64,000 bases of DNA, taken from positions 166,083,521 to 166,147,520 of the forward strand of contig NC_081406.1 of NCBI RefSeq assembly GCF_030272615.1. Direction: 5' to 3'. A program made the translations under genes and the position numbers. The notes under the pieces are model-generated. The model saw only the letters and a program-made list of their open reading frames with translations, was not told the DNA's origin and did no database searches. This DNA comes from Cryptomeria japonica. Its lineage: Eukaryota > Streptophyta > Pinopsida > Cupressales > Cupressaceae. Shown in pieces: positions 55,960 through 64,000 of the stretch; position 1 is the stretch's first letter, and each line of letters opens with the position of its first letter.

Positions 55960-58571
55960 AGCTCTTGCTATTTTATATTCTTTTGAGCATGCTTGTTCTC
56001 TTAGATGGAGTACGCATATTTGTGAATGAAAACATTCATTCTTTGTCAAATGCTAAAAAAGAAGGCTTTCTTCTAAAGCTTGACCTATCTAAAGCCTATG
56101 ATAGAGTGGATTGGGATTTAATGATGGAATTTCTCTCTGCTTTTGGTTTTTGTTCCAAAAGTATTAGTCTTATAAGGCAATTAGTCTCTTCGGCTTCTTT
56201 TTATGTTTTAATAATGGGTCTCCTTCCCCTTTCTTCAAGTCCTCAAGGGGACTCAGACAGGGAGATCCTGTTTCACTGGTTATTTTTATTATCATGGCAA
56301 AATTTCTGGGGAGAGGCATTGGGAAGCTAGTTGAGAAGGGGGAGCTTTGTGAATTGAAACCATCATCAGCAGAGCAAGTTTGTTCCCACTAGCAGTTTGT
56401 GGATTGAAACCATCATCAGCGGATCAAGTTTGTTCCCACCAGTAGTTTGTGGATGATTCTATAATTATGGGGAGAGCTACAATGCAGGACTCTAGAAGTT
56501 TAAAGAAAGCTTTGGATAGTTATGGATCAGCTATTGGGCAACTTATTAATTGGTCTAAAAGTTTTGTTTATTTCATCAACACTTCGGAGAGAAGGAAGAT
56601 TAAAATAAGCAATATCTTAGGGTGTCAATTGGGGATTCTTCCTGCTTCCTACTTGGGGCTCCCCTATGCCAAGATCCTCTTGACACTTTCTAGGGAGCTT
56701 TGGTGGATAAATTCCACAAGAAGCTAGTTGGCTGGAAGGGCTCTCTTCTTAGCCAAGCTGGCAAGGTTCAGTTGTTGAAATCAACTCTTCAAAGTATACC
56801 TCTTTATGCCATTAGCCTTTTCAGAATTCCTGCCAAGTATACAGAGGCTATTGAAAAGATCCAAAGATCTTTTTTGTGGATAGGGGTTCAGGAGAAGAAG
56901 AGAATGAATCTGATTGCATGGGACAAGGTCTGTAAGCCAATAAGAAAGGGAGGTCTGGGTCTTAGAAGAATAAGAGACATGAATTAATACCTTATGGCCA
57001 AGCAAATTTGGAGAGGGTATAAAAACCAGGGAGACTGGAAACTAATATGGGACAACAAGTATAAAAGACAATGTCCTAAACTTCTAAGATTCCTCAAAGC
57101 GGAAGATATCCCAATTGGTTCCAACATTTGGGAAAATGTATCTAGAACAAGAGATTTAATTGCCAGAGGTGTAAAATGGAAGATGGGGAAAAGGAACCTT
57201 ATCAAATTCTAGGAAGACTCCTGGTTGCTCGAGACCCCTTTGATTGAAAGCCCTGAGTGAATTAGATTTCAGAATCAATGCAAGGAAATATATGGATCTA
57301 TGGTGGGTGATTACTGGCAAGATGGACAATGGAAGGATTTATCTCAAGTTGATCATTCCTTGGGAAGTCTGAACAAAATAATGAATTCCATGGTAGTGGT
57401 GGAAGATGAAGATCAGTTAATCTAGAAATTCACAGCAAATGGTAAATTTACTGTGGCCTCTCTTTATTACCAATAGTATTATAAAATGGAGAGGTCATGC
57501 TGGGCTAAGGCCTGGGTGAAAGGTCTAATCCCTAGAATTAATATTTTCTTCTGGACAACCCTTCAAGATAAAATTCTAACTATTGATAACCTCAGAAAAA
57601 GAGGTATGTTTATCCCTAGTGTTTGTTTTCTTTGCATGTAGAATGAGGAGACCATCAACCACCTGCTCTTTCACTACCCCTTCTCTGCTAATGTTTGGGG
57701 AAGATGTCTGGATCACTTCAATATCAGTTGGAGTTTCTCAGATTCAGTTCAAGAGGTTTTTAATTCTTGGCAACATCCATCAAGGAATAAGTCTACTATT
57801 TTGTTGTAGAAATTAGATTTACCCCATATGTGCTAGGGTATATGAAAAGATAGAAATGAAAGAGTTTTCAGAGAGAAGGTGTCTAAGGCTCAAATTGTGT
57901 TTGAGAAAATAAAATGAAATATAGTGGAAAATATGAATATCATAGGTGGTATTGCCAATCCTCAAGACAAGGATGCTCAAACAATCTTCAAGAAGTGGAG
58001 ATTAAAAGGTTGAGAACACTTTCAGACCAATCCTAGAGAGGGTGTGATATGGGTAAGCCCTCCCATTGGTTGGATGAAAATTAACTTTGATGGTGCATCA
58101 AAGGGTAATCCTGGTATTGCGGGATGTGGTGTGGTCCTTAGGGACGAATGGGGCAAATGCAAAATCATAAAATGCATACCTATAGAAAATTAGACAAGTC
58201 ATGTATCTGAGGCTATGGCTGCATACCACGAGATGGTCCTTGCTAAGAAATCCAACTGCACCAGAGTCTGGTGTGAAGGAGACTCATTGAATATAATCAA
58301 TTGTTTGAATAAGAATTTCCCACCATCTTGGTCAATAAGCAATGCTATCAAAGCAACTAAGAAAATAAGTGAGACATTTGAAATGTGTGTTTTCACACAT
58401 GTGTATAGGGAAGAAAACTCATGTGTTGACTGGGCAGCCAACCTGGCCCATCAAACGGAAGAAATCATTACTATTCATGGTGAGAGTGATCTCGCATGTG
58501 AAATGAAATCCTTGCTCGATTTGGACTATATCCAGACGAGGCAACGTGGCACTATCAACCATAATTTCTAA
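55960..58571 (+). pseudogene. LINE ORF2, 5' truncated, with well-kept RNase H
   Basis: Reverse transcriptase starts inside the fingers. The palm motif KLDLSKAYDRVDWDLM (about 56077-56125) is intact, followed in shifted frames by RGLRQGDPVSL (56242-56274) and FVDDSIIMG (56445-56471). Thumb: LPASYLGLP (about 56640). Next are FHKKLVGWKGSLLSQAGKVQ (56710-56770), WDKVCKPIRKGGLGLRRI, and the Cys/His tail VCFLC...ETINHLLFHYPF (57620-57680). RNase H at 58060-58470 has FDGASKGNPG, SEAMAAYHE, CEGDSLN and a final VYREENSCVDWAANLA, so its catalytic Asp/Glu residues are recognisable. A 50 bp tandem duplication (56346-56445) breaks the frame at the catalytic motif. About ten stops or shifts make it non-functional. 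The better-kept parts are the thumb and RNase H. Confidence 0.9.
56346..56445 (+). repeat. 50 bp tandem duplication inside LINE RT
   Basis: TTTGTGAATTGAAACCATCA... at 56346 and TTTGTGGATTGAAACCATCA... at 56396 are adjacent near-identical units; the TTTGTGGATGAT of the catalytic motif follows at 56446. Fifty bases is not a multiple of three, so the duplication shifts the frame. Confidence 0.9.
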
Positions 58572-58847
58572 ATGCCTCTTCCACTTATTTCGAAGCAGGT
58601 TTACTATGGAGGTAGGGTGCATTTATTTAAGTGTCTTTTCATAATTGTTTGGCACTCATTCTAGGCTTTTCTTCAGGGAATCCATAGAAACCAGAGAAGA
58701 AGAATTAGAGCTGAGAGAAGGAAATTCAGGGATAGCGAAGGAAAAATGGGAGGAAATAAAAAAAGGTTCGAACATACCTCTTGTTTGGAATGGAGGAAGA
58801 ACAGGGAAGTCTAGGATATACTTTAGGAGGGGGGTTTGAGTGTGTTT

Positions 58848-60372
58848 ATGGAGAGGCTGAGTGGAAAAGATCCTACGGTTACCAAAAATTTTATCAAGAA
58901 CTAGAAGAATGGCAAGATTCTGGTTGGGTCCCAGATGATGACAATGGATGAGGAGATTATTGTTGAAGCCACGGGGATAATGACAGAGGGCATGAAATTT
59001 TATAGAGATCGCAGCATCTCTGATAAAGCAGCGAACAAATTTCCAGTCACGGATGATGACAAGAAGAAGATGGTGAAAGTCGACAATTCCTATCATTCCC
59101 CAAAATGGATATGCAAGCCATGGAAGTTTGTTTTATTTGCTACTATCACCTATATTACTTTGGATGGTAGGTTTACTAGAGCCTATGGACACCACTTTAT
59201 TTTGCTCAACCATTTCTGCCATGGGGAAAAGGTGAGCCTGCCATATTATCTTGCATGTTCCATGGACCATACTATCAAAGAGATATAGAAAGATCCTAAA
59301 GGTGATCATGCCCTTCACTAGGGTCTTATGGCTCTTGTTTATAAAGTGCTTAAAGGGAGATGCATTAAAAAACCTATGAAAGGTAAATATGCAAGAGATG
59401 AGGACACAAAGAGTGAAGCCAGTGGTTTTAACTTTGATTCAGAGACTGAGGGAGACTCAGAGGAGAATAGTAAAAAGGAGAGGAAAAAGGCTAAGAGGAA
59501 AAGGATAGTGGTGGATTCAGATATTTCAGAGTCTGAGAATGAGTTCTTCGAGGGTGAATTCATTAAAAAAAGAAAGGGAAAGGTACCGGAAAGCAAACTC
59601 AGAGGAAGAAGATCAGCAAGGGAGGTAATAAAGATATTAGTTAAATTTTGATTCCCTCGATGAGGAGGCAGAGGAGAATAAAATTGATGAGGGATAGGAT
59701 AAGGAGGGGGAAGAGAATTTGGTTATTGGCAGCATTAAGGGTTTGAACACTCAAGGTCCGCAGAAAGAGGATCAAGAGGACGAAAGTGGTAAGTTTAGTG
59801 ACTGTGTTGGAGAAAATGAGAGTATAAATGGTTTCCGTGATACCATCGGTACAATGGTGAAGGACATAGATAGCTTGCAGAAAGATATGAATGCTGTCAA
59901 AAGAGAAATGATAGGCGAGAAACCCCTGTTGGAAAATGTTAAAGAATTGGCAGTTGCAATTAATAATGAGGAATCCATTGAAAGCATGGTGGGTAAAATT
60001 ATTGCAACTAAAAAAAAGGTTAAAGAGATGGAAGAAAAAAAGGAGGTGAAAGGAATGGAAACTGCTATGAACAATTTGGGCAACAAAATTGATAGGATGG
60101 AACAAACTATTAAGAAGATAGCAAAACAGAACTTCAAGATCCTCAAAGCATCGGTGGACAACATGAACATCTTGATCAACATATTTGAGAATAGCATAGA
60201 GAAAGATGGCGACAAGGAGCAGCTGGACAAAAAAGGTCACGAGAAGAGGACCAGAGCCAATACTAGGAACAAGGGCGACATCAAAGGTCGTGAGCTAGAT
60301 GAGTTAAAGACTTCTGTGGACAACATGAAGCAGATGGTTGTCCATGCTGAAGATATCATGAAAAATATCTAG
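58848..60372 (+). pseudogene. Unrecognised family X, better copy 2
   Basis: One frame from ATG 58848 to 59651 with only three internal TAG stops (58902, 59286, 59319), then a single frameshift into a frame open to TAG 60370-60372. Order: DPTVTKNFIKN and EEIIVEATGIMTEGMKFYRD (N-terminal domain), SPKWICKPWKFVLFATITYI, TLDGRFTRAYGHHFILLNHF (about 59157-59216), SLPYYLACSMDHTIKE, a Lys/Glu/Ser-rich acidic linker with a KKERKKAKRKR basic cluster (about 59480), and a long coiled coil (59850-60200). The blocks match copy 1 at 33564-35036. The function is unknown; the middle domain resembles plant repeat-encoded transposon-type proteins. It starts about 280 bp after the stop of the LINE RNase H and in the same orientation. 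Confidence 0.65.
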
Positions 60373-60605
60373 CTGTCTCGGTCTCGACCGTGGTTCTAGT
60401 CTCTATCTTTTTGTTGTCGTAGTGCTTTCCTAAGGCTGTCCTTTTCTAGTTTTTAATGTAATGTGTGTTGTGTTCCCTTTCTATTCGGTTGGGAACTTTT
60501 TTAGCTTTTGAAGTGATCAGGCACGAGTCTTTCTAGCTCTTTTGTTCTCCTGCTATGTAAAAGGTTTGGGTTCCTTTCAAAAACCTATTTTTACTTAATC
60601 AAAAC
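60373..60605 (+). other. 3' tail of family X copy 2
   Basis: T-rich untranslated sequence ending GTTTGGGTTCCTTTCAAAAACC and TTTTTACTTAATCAAAACA (60586-60605). The short A-rich end is what retroposed sequences leave. A target duplication could not be identified. Confidence 0.5.
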
Positions 60606-60739
60606 AACCGAGTTACAACATATCGACTCACAACCCTATTAGAATAGGTCACAACCTGGACCTTGAAGCTTAATATCTATCTTCTACGCATAATCTGGCT
60701 ACTTTATTCTCTAATTCATTCCATTCTAATGCATAATTC

Positions 60740-60741
<2 letters not shown>

Positions 60742-60774
<33 letters not shown>
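60742..60774. repeat. (AT)n microsatellite
   Basis: Sixteen AT dinucleotide units, uninterrupted. Confidence 0.95.
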
Positions 60775-60776
<2 letters not shown>

Positions 60777-61615
60777 ACCCAAAGGATCCAGTTGGCCCAA
60801 AAGGGATCAAAACCCGAACAACAAGACCAAACATGTAAAATAACAAGGTTAGCCTTTGCCAAGAGATTACTCTGGAAAATCAAAAGGTTGAAATGTAGAT
60901 CACAGGAAAAGGTCGACCACACACCAAGGAACATCATATCAATGCCCAAGGCTCTGTAAGCTTCGGAAGGGGTTCTGGTAGATCACCAGAATAGGTCCAG
61001 GCAATCGGTAATAGGAAACTGTCATGGAAACCGGTAGTGATATCTTGTCAGAAAATGATCCAAATGTGATGCAGTCTGGAAGCAAGAAAGATGATCAAGT
61101 CCTCAAGTAGAAACCAACTCCATAGGATCCGGTGAGCCAAAACCAAGATACGCTAAAAGGAAAACTGAAACTGCAAATAGAAAACAAAACATACAAGAAA
61201 TTTTTTTGGTTGATGCAAGATTACAAAGAATTGGCAATGCTCCTGCAACACTAATAGGGAAATTCATTCTCCTATCTTCCTTTGCAAGTGGTAGTTGTTG
61301 TGGATGATCTAGAATCTTTCCTTTCTTCATTCAAGCTCCTTTATCAAGCTAGAAAGTATGATATCCCTGCAGACCTATTAAATACACATGGACAAAGAGC
61401 TACTTACAAAATATTGACAAAAGATATGCATTTATCAGAGAAGATATAAAAGTCAATATCTTCTGAAAGTGTCATAGATTTGTCACTTGTCTAAGAAATA
61501 TGTTCCTTTTGATTTAATACATCGACAAAAGAAAATGAACAATATTTTAAAAAAAGACAAGAAACTATAAATTCAAAAATTCAAAATTCAAAATTTTAGA
61601 AACAAAAGGAAAAAG
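60775..61615 (-). other. Noncoding, possible Copia LTR remnant on the minus strand
   Basis: Read on the minus strand it contains TTCCTTGGTGTGTGGTCGAC and GATCTACCAGAACCCCTTCC blocks and a composition like plant Copia LTRs. The minus frame 61103-61330 (75 codons) begins near a plausible start but has no known domain. No termini were found. The class is a guess. Confidence 0.3.
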
Positions 61616-62700
61616 GATCACAAAAATTCAAATCCATATTGCTTGAACTCTTGCAACTTCCTGATATGTAGCTCATAGTTATTATCATCTATCTCTGATC
61701 TTGAAAGCTCTATTTTTGTCATCCTATTGTCAAATCTTGACAATGCATCCATGTGTGACTGCAACTTCCCCTGTATTTGTTCTTCATCTGTAAAAGTACC
61801 TATCAATGTTGGGTCCATAGTATCCCCAATTTCTATCTTCCATTCTATTTTTTATCTCAACACCTTCCTTCCTTCTGCACCAATCCTTTCTCTATCAAAT
61901 AAGGTTGGCATGTGCCTTATAACTAAACACTAGAAGCTCCTAAGTTCAATCTCCATTCTCTATGTATAGATCTTATGGATAATGGAATTCTTTTTCATTA
62001 TCTCAAACCTTGATCTCAACTAAACCAAAATACAACATAAGTAGGAAGAAGGAGGCCTAATCAAAGCAACTTCTAACATTGAAATTATTTTACTCATGTA
62101 AAATAGTGAACAAGCCAAAAAATTATGTCACTTCAAATGCTGCTCAAGGAGTCCCAACATCTCTCTGTGCTCATCACAAGCAGTGATGCAGTCAAAGTAG
62201 GGAGATCCAATGAAGGACATCCCATCCTTGTAGCCTAACACAAACACAATGCAAGATATATCGATAATCGTTAACACAACACCAGATAAAGCAGAAAGAG
62301 TAATCAGTAACATCAGAAAATACATAATTGGTAAGCAGTATGAACAATTCTTATAACAGTTTGATGAATTAAATATGCCACATGTTGGACCACAGCCCGG
62401 GATTACAAACAATGCTTACAACACAGATATAAGCTCAGCGGATTATCTACACATCAATTCAGCCTCCAGTAACAATTTGTCGGTTAAACCCTAATCCGAA
62501 CCTTAGCCCTTTCGGCTTCAATCCTATTGGACCATAATCTCGCTGAATCTACATCTTCGCTCGATCTTGAACTTTTTTCCTCTATCTTATGTCTTATATC
62601 CCTCAAAATTATTCACAAAAATCCTCTTTATACCATCCGCAAATAATAATAAATCGATCAAGTCATCCCAAAGACCAACCAATTCATAATGAAACGTGCT
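61616..62700 (-). other. Two small protein-like pieces of unknown origin on the minus strand
   Basis: The minus frame 61618-61818 (MDPTLIGTFTDEEQIQGKLQ..., 66 codons) is hydrophilic and helix-forming, and protein-like sequence can be read upstream to about 61930, so it is probably the end of a decayed ORF. Another minus frame, 62128-62412, has a hydrophobic middle and ends FDCITACDEHREMLGLLEQ. Neither matches a family I know. Upstream (62480-62700) is noncoding. Confidence 0.25.
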
Positions 62701-62719
62701 AATGATAACTCATTCATAA

Positions 62720-63147
62720 CTGGGTTTTAACTATTGTTTTGATATAATGTATTGTAAAAACTAAGTTGGTGCTCGGTGTAGGGGTTGGTTCTCCTTGGGT
62801 TGGTGCCCTAAATAAGTAGGGGTTGGTACCCTAAATCAGGGGATCAAGGGTTGGTGCCCTAAAATTTTTAATACAGTGTTTATTGTGAGGCTGGGTTGGA
62901 GCAATAAACTCCAGTAGAATTTCTCACTGAGTTTTTTCCCAAGTTGAGTTTTCCTCGTATATCCGGTGTTATGTGATGTGCCTTTTGTGTGTTCTTGCAT
63001 TTTGGTCTTCTCCCTATCTCACCGGTATATTCATCTTGTGTTAGATTTGCTAATTGGTACACACATTTAGGATTAAAAGGGTTAAGTTTGGAAACCACTG
63101 ATTCACCCCCCCCCCCCCCCTCAGTGGCATCTTGTGTTCTACATTAT
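62720..63147 (+). repeat. 3' half of a Copia-type LTR
   Basis: Four or so units of GGGTTGGTGCCCTAAA (62790-62865) are followed by a CACTGAGTTTTTTCCC / TCCGGTGTTATGTG region. Then come CTGATTCA with a run of 15 C and CTCAGTGGC, the same arrangement as the U5 end of the LTRs at 6784 and 11017. The 5' half is missing and the end near TTCTACA (63147) is tentative. Confidence 0.6.
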
Positions 63148-63289
63148 TTAAATCTTATATTAGTATATGTCATCTCAATTGTCTAGAGAACAAATTTGTA
63201 TAGTTTATGCCATAGCACACTATTAACAATTTACTTCAGTTGGCTTCCACACTTCAACAACTCTTGTAGCAAATTAGAGTCCCACTTTT

Positions 63290-64000
63290 CTCAAGGGAGG
63301 ATAAGATAGTCTAGACCAAAAATACAAAGGGCGACTTCTCAGTTAAATTGTTTTATAATCTAGTAGTAAAGGGGGATTCATATACAATAATATGGAGGAT
63401 AGTCTGGAACCCTCAACTCATACCTAAGATCAACTTCTTCTGGTGCATGGTAATGCACAATAAAATTCTCACTATGGATAGTCTTATTAAGTGCGGATTC
63501 TCATTATATGTGGTCTCAATTTTTGGAGAATATGGATGTGAGTTGGTCTATGAATATGGCTTCTCCATCCCTTACGATGGATTGGATGTGCCCTTCTCAA
63601 CATCCTTTGGTGGGGGGATTCTGGAGATAAAAACTTGCCTCAGCTATGCTATATTATCTAGAAGGAAATAAATAATAGGATTTTTAGAGAGGACAAAATA
63701 TCTATGGAAGAGGTGTTTATCAGCTTTGATAGACTCTTGAAAGATAACATACATGTCTATAGATGGAAATGCCCTTCTTACCCCACCCTTACAGTTTGAT
63801 AATAAAATGGCGATGAATTTGAACTTGCCTAAGTTATATTCTAGATTTTACAACTCTAAAAGGATTAAGAGAATGAGTATTCGTCGGCACCCCCCACGGT
63901 TAAGATGACACAATTTGATGGGGTAGCAAGGTAAGGATTGGTTGTTGTGCAAGGAGTTATTTGATCTAGCACAGGTCCCTTGGTGGTAGTTTACATGGGT
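63290..64000 (+). pseudogene. LINE ORF2 C-terminal fragment, runs off the window
   Basis: The open frame 63348-63671 contains IIWRIVWNPQLIPKINFFWC and HNKILTMDSLIKCGFSL, the standard approach to the Cys/His tail of plant LINE reverse transcriptases; the upstream bases (63300-63350) read KNTKGDFSVKL after a shift. Downstream frames are broken and end near WKCPSLPTPP, where RNase H should begin. The C-terminal part lies beyond the right edge. It belongs to the same clade as the two LINEs upstream. Confidence 0.8.

Noticed and set aside
59641-60240. 199-codon minus-strand Phe/Leu-rich frame
   Set aside because: Antisense shadow of the coiled-coil frame of family X.
1-64000. CRISPR arrays, operons, riboswitches or other prokaryotic features
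   Set aside because: No regularly spaced identical short repeats with unique spacers and no bacterial gene organisation; the window is plant-type repeat DNA.

Overview
This 64 kb window looks like repeat-filled nuclear DNA from a plant with a large genome. I found no intact host gene, rRNA, tRNA or bacterial-type feature. The evidence is nested, decayed Ty1/copia and Ty3/gypsy retrotransposons, LINEs with RNase H and Cys/His tail domains, small inverted-repeat elements, AT-rich spacers and degenerate TTTAGGG-like sequence. A conifer or other gymnosperm is my best guess from the mixture and age of the elements. That is inference; nothing here identifies a species.

Layout. 1-1283: 3' end and LTR of a plus-strand Gypsy family, followed by a decayed coiled-coil ORF and noncoding DNA. 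3.4-15.7 kb: a minus-strand Gypsy element (LTR 14957-15728, leader, gag, start of protease). Its gag is split by a ~1 kb terminal-inverted-repeat element, which is itself split by a 5.4 kb Copia element (6784-12227). 15.7-20.85 kb: a decayed plus-strand Gypsy-like element with gag, a protease-like domain, a tail, tandem polypurine motifs and an LTR. 20.9-35.2 kb: mostly noncoding dispersed repeats, a possible LINE remnant, a G-quadruplex-type tract, a large CT tract, a Gypsy 3' fragment, and the first copy of an unrecognised protein family (33.6-35.2 kb). 35.7-38.4 kb: a diverged repeat cluster carrying a 788 bp foldback element.

40046-47866 is the best preserved unit: a complete LTR element with a perfect 5 bp target duplication (ACTAG) and LTRs about 98% alike by eye. 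Its single long frame encodes gag, a protease-like domain and a basic/acidic tail, broken by two stops, with no reverse transcriptase, RNase H or integrase. It would have to be mobilised by another element. Its LTR carries a plausible 140 bp intron, and LTR and leader carry repeated GC-rich hairpins.

48-64 kb: a pyrimidine tract, telomere-like repeats, one end of a relative of the inverted-repeat element, three decayed plus-strand LINEs (49.7-52.9, 56.0-58.6, 63.3-64.0 kb), and a second, better copy of the unrecognised family (58.8-60.6 kb) directly downstream of a LINE RNase H domain and ending in a LINE-like tail. Most premature stops in the longer frames can be explained by C-to-T changes, as expected for methylated, silenced elements.
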